A stretch of 64,000 bases of DNA from the NCBI GenBank assembly GCA_037178625.1, contig CM074128.1, positions 3,720,001-3,784,000 of the forward strand, given 5' to 3'. The notes under the pieces were generated by a model. That model saw only the letters and a program-made list of their open reading frames with translations. It did no database searches and was not told the origin of the DNA. The translations under genes were made by a program, and so were the position numbers. This document shows positions 42,566-52,223 of this stretch, piece after piece. The first letter of the stretch is position 1, and every line of letters begins with the position of its first letter. The stretch comes from Skeletonema tropicum. Its lineage: Eukaryota > Bacillariophyta > Thalassiosirophyceae > Thalassiosirales > Thalassiosiraceae.

Positions 42566-43446
42566 TCAGAAGTCTGCGTCGAGGCTGAACACTTGATCCT
42601 CCTGGGCTACACCAACACCACTCTTAGCATACTCTCCAACGCGCCTCTCGAAGAAGTTAGTTTTCCCCTGCAGACTGATCATCTCCATCCATTCAAATGG
42701 ATTGGCAGCTCCGTATTGCTTGGGGCATCCAAGGGCAGCCAACAAACGATCAGCACAGAACTCAATGTACTGGCACATGAGGTCTCCGTTCATACCAATC
42801 AGGGAAACAGGAAGGGCCTCCACCACAAACTCCTTCTCGATCTGGACAGCATTAGTTATAATCTCGTCAATACGGATAACAGGCAATTTGTTCACGAGCT
42901 TGCTGTAAAGAAGGCAGGCAAAGTCACAATGTAGACCCTCATCACGCGAGATAAGCTCATTGGAGAAACAAAGGCCAGGCATGAGACCACGCTTCTTCAA
43001 CCAAAAGATGGCGCAGAAACTGCCACTGAAAAAGATACCCTCCACGGCTGCAAAGGCGATGATACGTTCGGCGAAGGAAGCGTTGTTGGAGTCGCACCAC
43101 CGGAGAGCCCAGTGAGCCTTCTTTTGAACACAGGGAATGGTCTCGATGGCATTGAGAATACGAGACTTGGTCTTTTGGTCCTTAATGTATGTGTCAATTA
43201 ACAACGAATAGGTTTCGCTTTGAATGTTGTGTAGATTATAATGTATGTAAACATATACCAGAAACCAGGAAACAGGTGAGTGTCAATGGTGTATGTACGA
43301 GCCAATGTAAAAGCCTACACATTTTTTTCATCTTGTTACCTATGAATATTTTCAACCGCAATTTGAAATCCGTAGAAGAAGCGTGCCTCAGGGCTTTGCA
43401 CCTCAGTAGCAAAGTTACTGGAGAGGTTCTCGTTGACAATACCATC
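42566..43446 (-). pseudogene. RNR2: 5'-truncated ribonucleotide reductase small subunit (R2)
   Basis: R2 carries the diiron-tyrosyl radical for dNTP synthesis. Homology starts abruptly at [20 protein letters not shown] near 43446, corresponding to about one third into normal R2. It continues [20 protein letters not shown] across a good intron (43339-43218). Then come [49 protein letters not shown] and the C-terminal [13 protein letters not shown]...FSLDADF that docks R1. The missing N-terminal part includes the first acidic iron ligand and the FWTAEE region, which I could not find in the 2.2 kb upstream. The intron is kept, so this is a DNA-level copy. It cannot make active R2 unless an exon lies far upstream. 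Confidence 0.85.
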
Positions 43447-43463
43447 GAGACCATTCTCAACAG

Positions 43464-45680
43464 TTACAGCAAAGATCGTTTGAACCTGGCCTTTCTGGAG
43501 AACAACCACCGGGAGCGGGAGGTCAGGATCTGGCGAATTACCTCCCAAGGCAGATGGCCACTTTTGTGCCGGGTGATCCAATCCAACCCCACCATGTTAG
43601 TCCTGCTGCTGCTCCAGGTGATCCAACACAGCTCCTCCGTTCCAATAATGAATTCATCACACACACTGCACCCAATGGCTCGGTGGCAGCCATCGCAATT
43701 GCAGCTGTCACCATTTTTTGTATTTGTACGTAACAGCAGCTCTCGTGCCTTGTTTGCACCATCCAAGTTCACTTCGATGTAAGGCACTTCACCATTGATG
43801 AAGATGTCGTCATCCTCGCAATAGGCATAATGTTCGACCTTGTTAGCTTCGGTTGCTTCGTTCCTCCTCTTTCGCCTTTCATTATCGTCCTGCTGCCGCC
43901 GTTTCTTCTGCTGGGGAGTCTCGTTTTTCCGTTCCTCACGTTTTCGCGAGGCATCTGCGTGGAGTTGAGCTGCGCGTCGCTGGGGTGTCCCTGCTCTCCG
44001 CCGCTTTTTCGTATCAGCTGCCCTGTTGCTCCTCAGCTCATCGTCACACGCCCTTATTAGATTCCGCCGTCTATTCTCTTGTTGCCTTGCGGATTCGTCA
44101 GGAGGAGGCGGTATGTATGTGACATCATTCTCACAACAGAGCTTCTTCAGCTTCTCTTCAGCTTTAATTCGACTTCGATTTTTTTTAATCCTAGCGTTTC
44201 GATTTTTTCGTATCCTCCCACACTCCTCTACCATGCTCTTCCGTCTCACAGCCTGCTGCTGCTCCGATTCATGCTTCGGGGGTGTTAAATATGCTACACC
44301 ACACGACGTGCATTGCCTCTCCAATTCACTCTCCTTCCCAGTCCATTTGCGAGTGCGATGAGGGTCATATACTACACGAGAAGCAGCTGCTGCGGCGCCT
44401 AATCCAACAACAGCAACTGCGGCGGGTGCTTGAAAGGAACTCCCTACTGACTTACTATTCGGCGCAGTGACGAGCGTAGGGAGACTCAGGATGATTAACA
44501 TTTGAAGAAGCCTCGATGACATCATGCCACGTGAATTCTTCAGGCAAACTCCTCTTGATGATGGGAGCGGCAATGAGTGTTTATGTTTTGCACCATCATA
44601 ACAATCATCAGTGCAGATGTCCTTGAGGTGTGCTTGTGCTTGTTTCAAAGAAGGAAATTGCCAATATAAACACCAACCAGCAGAAATAGCACCAGCAATG
44701 ATGGCACCTATTCTCGACGCAACAACATCTTTGAAAGTTGCTGCAAGAACATTCAGCACCGACAATTCGCCGCAAGGTACAGATCGATCATTTGGCTCTG
44801 CGACATAGAGGGGATGGCCCAAAAGGATCAATAAACAAAGAATCCTTTTCCAGGGGGTATTGGATGGATTCCTTGATCGAGTTCTATGATTTCTGCTGCG
44901 GCTGCTTTCCGTTTCTGATCTCACATCGCACATGACTTGTTGTATGGCGAAAGAGATAGAGATAGTTCTCGCGAGGAGGAGGAATAGGCGCCATTGCAAT
45001 TGCATACGCCTGAACTGCATGATCTTCTTGCGCCAGAAACAGCGGGAATAATATCCTGTGCAGGCGAGAGTGTACTGCGTCCAGAAAACAGATATCGCAA
45101 CACTATACCTCGCGAGGATGATGGCATTCGCCACATAACCAACTGCAGCAGCCCTTAGAGAGCAACCGACCAATTCAAGGAAATCGGCGATGGAGTAGCT
45201 GTTCTGATTGGATCGCAAAGCATTGTTCTTGGAGAAAGTTAGTGCCATGTCCCTCCACTTGTTTCTTTTCAGTCCAGGCCAGCGCTTTTTGATGCGCTTT
45301 GGTGGGCGCTGGGTAGCTCTTTTGGGGAGCATTGTTGTTATATGGAGTGAAACTGCCGCAGCCACAATTTCGTAAAGCAGTCTTTTGAATACCACCAAGG
45401 ATGAGTTGCTTCTGATATCTCTTTTCTTGGCATCAATCTTGTAACTCGTCTCTGTCCTAGGGCAAACAGGAAGACGAACATCAGCAGACAAGGGTTCATT
45501 GCGGAACCCTGAATCGATGACAGCGCACATCGTGTCAGAAGGTATTATAGTAGCCACATTTGTGTGTGTGTTTGATGTCTCTACGTTGACGCGAATGCGA
45601 TTTTCATTGGCATTGGAATCAAACGGAGATGGACACACACAACAGAGTATTGCTAGTAACAAAAGATTAAGTCTTGTCAT
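43464..45680 (-). CDS. Unknown 738-residue protein: signal peptide, membrane segments, basic Arg/Lys-rich repeats, Cys-rich end
   Basis: One long exon ending 18 bases from the R2 homology. From the ATG at 45680 it starts with a signal peptide ([18 protein letters not shown]). Several hydrophobic stretches follow in residues 75-370 ([58 protein letters not shown]). A second signal-like stretch is [17 protein letters not shown] near residue 400. Beyond it the protein is strongly basic, with C-x2-C pairs ([10 protein letters not shown]) and runs such as [20 protein letters not shown]. That kind of repeat also precedes some Helitron-like proteins, which is a weak hint only. The last part has [18 protein letters not shown] do not recognise the family; it may be composite or partly intronic. 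Confidence 0.55.
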   Translation of the reverse strand: MTRLNLLLLAILCCVCPSPFDSNANENRIRVNVETSNTHTNVATIIPSDTMCAVIDSGFRNEPLSADVRLPVCPRTETSYKIDAKKRDIRSNSSLVVFKRLLYEIVAAAVSLHITTMLPKRATQRPPKRIKKRWPGLKRNKWRDMALTFSKNNALRSNQNSYSIADFLELVGCSLRAAAVGYVANAIILARYSVAISVFWTQYTLACTGYYSRCFWRKKIMQFRRMQLQWRLFLLLARTISISFAIQQVMCDVRSETESSRSRNHRTRSRNPSNTPWKRILCLLILLGHPLYVAEPNDRSVPCGELSVLNVLAATFKDVVASRIGAIIAGAISAGWCLYWQFPSLKQAQAHLKDICTDDCYDGAKHKHSLPLPSSRGVCLKNSRGMMSSRLLQMLIILSLPTLVTAPNSKSVGSSFQAPAAVAVVGLGAAAAASRVVYDPHRTRKWTGKESELERQCTSCGVAYLTPPKHESEQQQAVRRKSMVEECGRIRKNRNARIKKNRSRIKAEEKLKKLCCENDVTYIPPPPDESARQQENRRRNLIRACDDELRSNRAADTKKRRRAGTPQRRAAQLHADASRKREERKNETPQQKKRRQQDDNERRKRRNEATEANKVEHYAYCEDDDIFINGEVPYIEVNLDGANKARELLLRTNTKNGDSCNCDGCHRAIGCSVCDEFIIGTEELCWITWSSSRTNMVGLDWITRHKSGHLPWEVIRQILTSRSRWLFSRKARFKRSLL

Positions 45681-45875
45681 AATAGTAATAGTACTATGCT
45701 GAACCTGAAATAGCAATCACGAGGAGAGAATGTTTCAAATGATTTTATGGACACACTTGCATCCAGATTTGAGAGGATGAGCCTAATATCACTTAGATTC
45801 GTGTGGTCACCACGTATCAGCTAAAGTTGAATTGGGGGGCCTCTGAGATATTGACACTTGGGCTGGGGTTGCACG

Positions 45876-46012
45876 ATTTGGAATTGAAGTTATTGTGGAC
45901 TTAGGTTTGACTTAAAGTCCTAAAAACTCAATTTGAAAAAAGTTGATGTACCACTTGTAAAAAGGTAGCAGAACCCAGAATCAAAACAAAAACAAAGGGT
46001 GAGAACCCTACC
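45876..46012 (-). repeat. Right inverted repeat of the 4-kb segment
   Basis: Reverse-complement counterpart of 42030-42180. A further copy of its outer end, cgaggtagggttctcac, lies at 46,175-46,191 in the opposite orientation, so the end sequence is present at least three times. Confidence 0.8.
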
Positions 46013-46028
46013 TCGTACTTAAGTAGGC

Positions 46029-46334
46029 TTCTCATTTTGTCCGAGATAAGCTGAATTGGGGGGGGTAAAGGGGGGGGTTGCACCCCCCCCTTCCGGTGCC
46101 CTTTCCTCCTTCTTCCTAACGTACTTATGTAGCTAACTCGTAACTCGAGCCTGGTTTGTACGCATATTTTTTAAGCGAGGTAGGGTTCTCACATTTTGTC
46201 CGAGATAAGCTGAATTGGGGGGGGGTAAAGGGGGGGTGGAACCCCCCCTTCCTGTGCCCTTTCCTCCTTCTTCCTACATAACGTATGTAGCTAACTCGTA
46301 ACTCGAGCCTGGTTTGTACGCATATTTTTTTAAG
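46029..46334 (+). repeat. Direct repeat of about 147 bp with G-runs and C-runs
   Basis: Copies at 46029-46175 and 46186-46334 share ttgtccgagataagctgaat, then runs of G, taaag, more G, a short spacer, runs of C, then tgccctttcctccttcttcc. They go on to aactcgtaactcgagcctgg and tttgtacgcatattttttaa. The G-run and C-run can pair as a hairpin, and each strand could form a G-quadruplex. Differences are mostly run lengths. Confidence 0.9.
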
Positions 46335-46718
46335 TTGCTTGTTTGTACTCTATTTTTTAAGCTGCTTATTTCTAATTCATGGACGTAGGAATTAGTAGTC
46401 GATTTTAAAAAAGCGCAACTCTTCCGCCCACGGACAGATTCTGTTTTTCCGAGTAGCTCTAGCCACATACTAAGTAAGTATAACTTACCTACATGTACGC
46501 TAACGCTTTACATGGTTAGTAGAGTTAGTCTTTACTTTTTAGCTCTCCCTTAGTATGTCCGGTCGAACAAAGAGGTGACATACTCGCCACTTTTTCCTTC
46601 GAAATCTACGGCAAGTACGCATGAACCATGAACATTCTTAATACTGGTGCTTGTGCCGATAGCCACGAAGCGGAATAGCTGCAAACTTACCACTATCAGG
46701 TGCAAAAGAACATCAACA

Positions 46719-49595
46719 ATGGTATCGTTCAAGCTGGTGCTAATTTTTGGCAACATTCTGTGTTGCTACGCGTTTGCCCCTCTCCCAACTCCCAGAGGAA
46801 CAATCAAACCATCTCTCCTTCATGTAGCAAGTGGAGCGATCATCAATGAGCAAAAGAGCGCAGATACCGAGAAGAAACAGTTATCGTATGCATCAATACT
46901 CAAAGTTATTGACGAAAACCATTATAATGATGCGACACAAGCTTGCACTTATCTCCCAGATGAAACACAAATTGAAACATTCGATGCTGTCGATGCACAA
47001 CCAGCAGTATTATACCAATCTCATCCTACGCCAGTCCTAAACGAGGAAACTGTGCATGCACTCCGTTCTACTGCTAGGAATTACTTCGAGCAGAGAGGAC
47101 AGAAGTGGGGTCTGCAGGATGTTGCACTTGAAGAACTCTTGTCTGAATCATCGGAATGGAAGCAACAAGTCGATGATGCACTTACTGAAGTCATATACCC
47201 GTTGTCACGATCAGGTTTCATGAGAGATCACCCAAACTCATCACTAACTGTGACATCTGCGACTATTTTTGTTGGCGGTGGATATCCGGGGGCTGCAGTA
47301 GCTACAACAACGTTGGAAAGAGATACATCAATGATTACTGCTCATATCGACTTGGGAACTGATGACAGTTACGTTGGAGCAAACCAGCAAAGCAGCGTCA
47401 TGGGTGGGCTATTTATGGAGTCATTAATCGACGATGTCGTAGATGATGCTACTTCCGCAGTTGTTGGACCATTAAATCCCGGTCAATTAGTTGTTCATCG
47501 TTCAAAAGAGCGAACAGCAGCAATGATTGTACCATCAAATTTGCACGAAATCGAAGCAGAAAGCAAAGAACAAAATAAACAATCCGGCCTTGACAATCCA
47601 ACGAGGACAGAGATGTTGAAAGCAGCTGAAACAGCCAGACATTACTGCTTAAGGCTGACACTAACTGTGAAGAATACTGAAACCCAAGAAGAGACGGTTG
47701 AGGCGCCTGCCGAGGAAAGGTCGTACAGGTTGAGAAGCTTTGCTCGGTTCCGTGGCGAAGATAGATTACGCTTCTTGGCACTTGCTGGAATCATTGATGT
47801 GAACGACTACGAAAATCACTTTTGGCTAGGATTTGATTACATTTCTCGTGCAAACACTGAAAATGAAGTTGACATCTCACAACGCATGAGTAATATCAAC
47901 AAGGCAATTTTCCATCTACAAAAAGCTTCAGAACTGTGTCCAACTGATGCAAGAGTTCTCTTTCATCTCGGGAATGCGCTTGGAGCGAAGAATAATATGT
48001 TGCATCAAGATGGAGAAGAGGCAGAACAATACGCAGCTCTCGCCGAGGTTGCCGATGCTTTGAAACGCAGCTCTCAGAAAGAAACTGTTGCTGTGAAACT
48101 AGGCATACATGACATCAACGACTTGGCCATTTGTCTGAACGGATTAGCATCAACTCTCTGTAAGATGGGAGAATTTGATGATGCAGTTGAAGTCATATCG
48201 AAATGGGGCGAATGTGGATCGATTCGTTCGGCTCTGGAGCCCGAAGACTTGACAAGCCACGAACCTAAACATAATATCCCACAATTTGAATGGATAAAGG
48301 CCGGTGATCGCGATGTAGCTATCACGACATATGGAGAAGTTGCTGTGTTTGACGAAGATGATATCGCCCTGATCCGTGCAGCCGCAGATAAGAGATTTGC
48401 TCAAGCCAATGGAGCTCAAACTTCAAGGTATACGATGCAGTACGAAGGTAATCGAGAGGTACATCTCGACGACTTGTGCAGAAACGACCCTGCGCTGAAG
48501 GAGAGAATGGACAAGATTTTGAAAGAAAAAATCTACCCTCTCGTTAGAGAAGCTTTCAAGGATCAAGGCAGCAATGATGGCCACCCTCCTCCGTTAGGCG
48601 CCCTTAGCGTTTACGATTCCATTTTTGTTAGGTACAATGGCGATGTAGCAAGAAAAGCTGGACGTATTGGGGCATCTCAACCTCTACACCAGGACGGTGG
48701 CATGTACTCAGTTAACATTGCTCTCAATTCTCACGAAGACGACGATCCAGTAAATGGTTTCACTGGCGGTGGAACGTTCCTCGAGGCTCTCTCCGTAGGG
48801 GACGAAGAAACAGTACGGCGGCCGGTAAGGACTGGACATGCTCTGCTCCACAGAACCACTCAAAGGCATGCTGGCGCACCAACAACTAGTGGCATCCGCG
48901 ACATTCTCGTCATATTTCTAACAGCACGACGTCCAGAGACACCCGTAAAAGATGAATACACCTACGGCATAGAAACAGGTATGCGATTGCAAACAATGGC
49001 CAAGGAGCTGCCGAGGGACCAATGTATTCGTGGACTGGAACTAGCCAGAAGCTACGATCCGATGAATAGCGAAATGTCGTACTGGCTTGGTGTGAACTTG
49101 CTCCAAGGCGACCCTAATGATCCTACAGATGAGCGATGGGAAGAAATTTGTCGCGGTGTCGAGACACTGGAAGCAGCTGTACAACTCAATCCTGCTGACG
49201 CACGCGCCCGTTATCATCTTGGAATGAGTTATCATACACGACATAAATATGCTATGCGCACCAAGCGAGCACACCTTCTTCCACAACCAGCTGTCGCGGC
49301 ATCTCGTATTGTTGAAGCGTTCGAGGAAGCTATTCGTCTGGAGAAGAGGTGTGAAGAGGCAGGCTGTAAAAATGGAATAAATTTGGCAGCCAGCTACCTC
49401 ACACTGGGAGAGTTCATGGCTAGTTTGCGCAATTATGAAAAGGCTTTGAAGTACCTATCTCAGGTTGAAAGCACTCTGACCGACGCTGGTGAATTGGATG
49501 CACCATGGGCGGGCGGCTTTATGGAAGAGATGAATGGATTGAAATCATACTGCGAAACGGAAACTGCTAAGCTCAGAGAAGGTGCCGTTCTGTAA
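46719..49595 (+). CDS. Plastid protein with tandem 2OG-Fe(II) oxygenase-like and TPR modules
   Basis: One clean exon of 958 codons from the ATG at 46719. FKLVLIFGNILCCYA then FAPLPTP is a signal peptide with plastid junction. The protein is a duplication of [oxygenase-like domain + TPR]. The second copy keeps prolyl-hydroxylase-type iron ligands: His and Asp in PLHQDGGMYSVNIALNS (about 48,687), His in TTQRHAGA (about 48,867) and Arg in SGIRDILVIFL. In the first copy the equivalent sites read LERDTSMITAHIDL and HRSKERTAAMIV, so both His are lost. TPR-like repeats follow each (DARVLFHLGNALGAKN; ADARARYHLGMSYHTRHK). It may hydroxylate a plastid protein; the substrate is unknown. Confidence 0.85.
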   Translation: MVSFKLVLIFGNILCCYAFAPLPTPRGTIKPSLLHVASGAIINEQKSADTEKKQLSYASILKVIDENHYNDATQACTYLPDETQIETFDAVDAQPAVLYQSHPTPVLNEETVHALRSTARNYFEQRGQKWGLQDVALEELLSESSEWKQQVDDALTEVIYPLSRSGFMRDHPNSSLTVTSATIFVGGGYPGAAVATTTLERDTSMITAHIDLGTDDSYVGANQQSSVMGGLFMESLIDDVVDDATSAVVGPLNPGQLVVHRSKERTAAMIVPSNLHEIEAESKEQNKQSGLDNPTRTEMLKAAETARHYCLRLTLTVKNTETQEETVEAPAEERSYRLRSFARFRGEDRLRFLALAGIIDVNDYENHFWLGFDYISRANTENEVDISQRMSNINKAIFHLQKASELCPTDARVLFHLGNALGAKNNMLHQDGEEAEQYAALAEVADALKRSSQKETVAVKLGIHDINDLAICLNGLASTLCKMGEFDDAVEVISKWGECGSIRSALEPEDLTSHEPKHNIPQFEWIKAGDRDVAITTYGEVAVFDEDDIALIRAAADKRFAQANGAQTSRYTMQYEGNREVHLDDLCRNDPALKERMDKILKEKIYPLVREAFKDQGSNDGHPPPLGALSVYDSIFVRYNGDVARKAGRIGASQPLHQDGGMYSVNIALNSHEDDDPVNGFTGGGTFLEALSVGDEETVRRPVRTGHALLHRTTQRHAGAPTTSGIRDILVIFLTARRPETPVKDEYTYGIETGMRLQTMAKELPRDQCIRGLELARSYDPMNSEMSYWLGVNLLQGDPNDPTDERWEEICRGVETLEAAVQLNPADARARYHLGMSYHTRHKYAMRTKRAHLLPQPAVAASRIVEAFEEAIRLEKRCEEAGCKNGINLAASYLTLGEFMASLRNYEKALKYLSQVESTLTDAGELDAPWAGGFMEEMNGLKSYCETETAKLREGAVL

Positions 49596-49690
49596 CAATA
49601 ATATATGGCGTGACATCACTCTTGACGATTCCGAGAAGACTGAAGTAATGATAATAATAATTATCGATTCAAATCATGAACTATATTAAT

Positions 49691-49948
49691 TTACTCTTGT
49701 GATTCAGCGGCTTTCTTGTCGGAAGCCTCAACTAAAGCAGTAAAGGCCATGTCTCCCTCAGACTTGTCTCTGATGTATCCGGAAAGGCAGAATGCAGCAG
49801 ACTCTCCAGTGTAAAGGCCAGTCACGGGATCAACATTGGCAACATTGATTTGGACAGATCCGTGATCCTTAGCACGGACAAGTCTGTTAGTCCATGAGCA
49901 CTTTCGTGGAATATAAAGATCAACGTTTTGGCCGTTTTCGTTCTGCAT
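49691..49948 (-). CDS. RPS21: 40S ribosomal protein eS21
   Basis: An 85-codon single exon: MQNENGQNVDLYIPRKCSWT, NRLVRAKDHGSVQINVANVD, then TGESAAFCLSGYIRDK. The start MQN, the DLY-PRKC-NR block and AKDH-S-Q-NVA are the family's hallmark, and length is normal for this small-subunit protein. It lies tail to tail with the oxygenase gene, 95 bases apart. Confidence 0.93.
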   Translation of the reverse strand: MQNENGQNVDLYIPRKCSWTNRLVRAKDHGSVQINVANVDPVTGLYTGESAAFCLSGYIRDKSEGDMAFTALVEASDKKAAESQE

Positions 49949-50661
49949 GATTAGTTAGTTATATGACAAAAGTTATCTGCAATAAAAAGAAAACACAAAA
50001 ATCGGTTAGTTGGAATAATTGTAATGGCAAGTGGACCTTTCATTAAGTCAAAGCGAAAGACTGAGCCAGCACACAAGCGTAGGCACATCACGATATTGTT
50101 TTCTTCTTCCACCCACTAAACTTGCGATGCAATAAACTTGTGAAGCCTTCCGCAATGTGAAAAGTTAACTTCATCAGAGCATGCACCGTAGATCTGAAGT
50201 GAGCCAGCAGCGGTCGAAAGCCCGTTTAATAATAGGCAGTCAACATGCAATCGGCTAACTGACCACAAGCTATATCTACCGACGATAAGTCTAGCCATGA
50301 AGCTCAAAAACGAACACCTTACAAGAGGCAATCTTCCCGCTATTATAATGTCGCCGATGACACGTGTATTGCATACGATGTATCGTCAAATCTAGCCAAC
50401 AAGCTCCACTTCCGTCATGGTGCTTACCGATCGCTTTAGTGGAAGAGGGTAAGGATGGAGAGCTCTACCGCTTTACTAAAATTGAATTCTACGTGGGAAT
50501 CTGTAGAAAGTCCTCTTTGACCGCATGCCCTTTGCAAAGCACTCTACGTCTTACCCTGATTATCTCTGTCTCATCTTCAGTCACTAATCGAAGAATTATT
50601 TCACTCGCGACTCGTCCATCAGCAATGCAGCAATGCAAAATGCTACTTACGATCAATTCAT

Positions 50662-50700
<39 letters not shown>

Positions 50701-50884
50701 AAATAAGTGATTAGTTTAGGATGGTATTCAGGAGCTGTTTACTGGGCAAGCTGGATCTGAACTTGCCCATTTTAGGTAATAAGAGGAGTGCAGTCTAGGT
50801 ATCTTGATGGCAAAGAACATCATATGAACTTATTAACCATCCGTCTTCATCTTGACCATAACATTAATTGAGGAACCATCTGCG
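49949..50884. other. Intergenic region with an inverted poly(A)-tailed retroposon
   Basis: Between eS21 (minus) and the hydroxy-acid oxidase (plus). The only structure seen is the SINE-like copy at 50665-50799, which sits about 85 bases upstream of the oxidase ATG and so close to its promoter. Confidence 0.6.
50665..50799 (-). mobile_element. SINE-like poly(A)-tailed retroposon, copy 2
   Basis: On the minus strand, 104 bases (50799-50696) identical to 31687-31790 end in tatttatctt and are followed by 31 A (50695-50665). Perfect identity and a long pure tail suggest a young insertion. Flanks differ from copy 1, so the shared part marks the element's extent. Confidence 0.78.
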
Positions 50885-52098
50885 ATGACTACAGAATACA
50901 AAATATGCAATGCTTCGGACTACCAGATTCGAGCTCGATCACTCCTAGCAAAGCCATTGTACGAGTATTTGTCATCTGGGACAGATGATGAACAAACATT
51001 GGCAGAGAATACATCAGCTTTCAAGTATTGGTATCTTAGACCGCGAGTGATGCGTCCTGTAGGATCCATTTCAACCGCAACAACGCTGTTTGGACAGAAG
51101 CTCTCGCTACCTGTATTCATCAGTCCAGCAGGCGTGCATGCACTTTGCGATGAAGTGCATGGCGAATGTGCATCTGCAAGGGCAGCACAAAGAGTTGGCA
51201 CAATGTTTGGCTTGAGCCAACATGCAACACGATCCATAGAGCAAGTTGCAGATGCATGTGCAGCTCAAGGGAATGCAAACATGTGGTACCAATCTTACAT
51301 TCTCAAAGACAGAGAGATGACATTAAGACTGGTACGAAGAGCAGCTGATGCTGGTTACAAAGGTATATTCCTCACAGTAGACTCAGTTCGATTTGGCTTT
51401 CGAGAAGCCGACGCTAGAAATGGATGGAATGCGTTACCAGAACCTCACAGACTAGTCAATTATGACGAAGAAATAGCAATAAGCAACAATCTTCTGAATC
51501 AAAGAAATCATCTTGGCTGAGTCCAGAAGCAAGTGTTGACAAGACAAAAATATACTCTGGTGATGAAGATGCTTGGGATCAAAATACAGAGCAGCTCTTT
51601 GAACAAAATCCAACCTGGGACGATGTTCGTTGGCTGAAACGAGAAGGATGTCATGATCTTCCGTTGATCATCAAAGGAATTATGACAGCGGAAGATGCTG
51701 TTGAAGCTGTCAAGGCCGGTGCAGATGGTGTTATGGTGAGCAACCATGGTGGACGAGGACTTGATGGTGCGTTGGCTGCAATAGATGCATTACCTGAGGT
51801 CGTCGAAGCTGTCGGTGACAAAGTGCCAGTTCTTATGGATAGCGGAGTCCGAAGAGGCACCGATGTATTGAAAGCACTGGCCCTGGGCGCATCTGCAGTG
51901 GGTATCGGCAAGCCAGTCTTCTTTGCGTTGGCTGTTGGAGGAGAAGATGCCGTGGTAAATTTACTACAGATGTTGCAAAGAGAAGTGGAAGCCGCCATGG
52001 CAATTTGTGGCGTAGAAAATGTTGCTGATGCAACACGATCACTCATTACTCGACATCCAAATGGCAACGTAACTAGATACACCAGGTCCAAGCTGTGA
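50885..52098 (+). CDS. FMN-dependent 2-hydroxy-acid oxidase (glycolate/lactate oxidase family; one frame slip)
   Basis: The family oxidises glycolate, lactate or longer 2-hydroxy acids with FMN. Blocks seen are ASDYQIRARSLLAKPLYEYL, WYLRPRVMRPVGSISTATTL, LPVFISPAGVHALCDEVHGE, MFGLSQHATRSIEQVADAC and MWYQSYILKDREMT. FLTVDSVRFGFREADARNGW, LPLIIKGIMTAEDAVEAVKA, GVMVSNHGGRGLDGALAAID (catalytic His) and LMDSGVRRGTDVLKALALGA follow. The usual SNHGGRQLD is SNHGGRGLD here. A frame slip near 51,490 separates NNLLNQ from SSWLSPEASVDKTK; both sides are well conserved. There is no plastid presequence. The C-terminus RSKL resembles a peroxisomal targeting signal (SKL). Confidence 0.9.
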
Positions 52099-52223
52099 AG
52101 AGTGAAAGAATCATGATATACCAGCGCATGTACTCAGAATGATCTCCATGTCGCACTCTTTTGCTACAATAATGTTCCATCTACTTAAACTGTTGTGTTG
52201 TATTCTACACTACATATCCTCAG

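Larger units (their letters stand above)
42030..46012. mobile_element. Segment bounded by diverged inverted repeats, possible gene-capturing TIR element
   Basis: The left end (42030-42180) reads inward ggtagggttctcaccctttg. The right end (45876-46012) carries the reverse complement, gagaaccctacc at 46001-46012, with alignable sequence for about 140 bases. Between them lie a 5'-truncated ribonucleotide reductase R2 gene and a 738-codon unknown ORF, both on the minus strand. No transposase motif was recognised and no clear target duplication was found. A Pack-TIR-type element that picked up host DNA is one reading; a chance inverted pair of dispersed repeats is the other. Confidence 0.5.
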
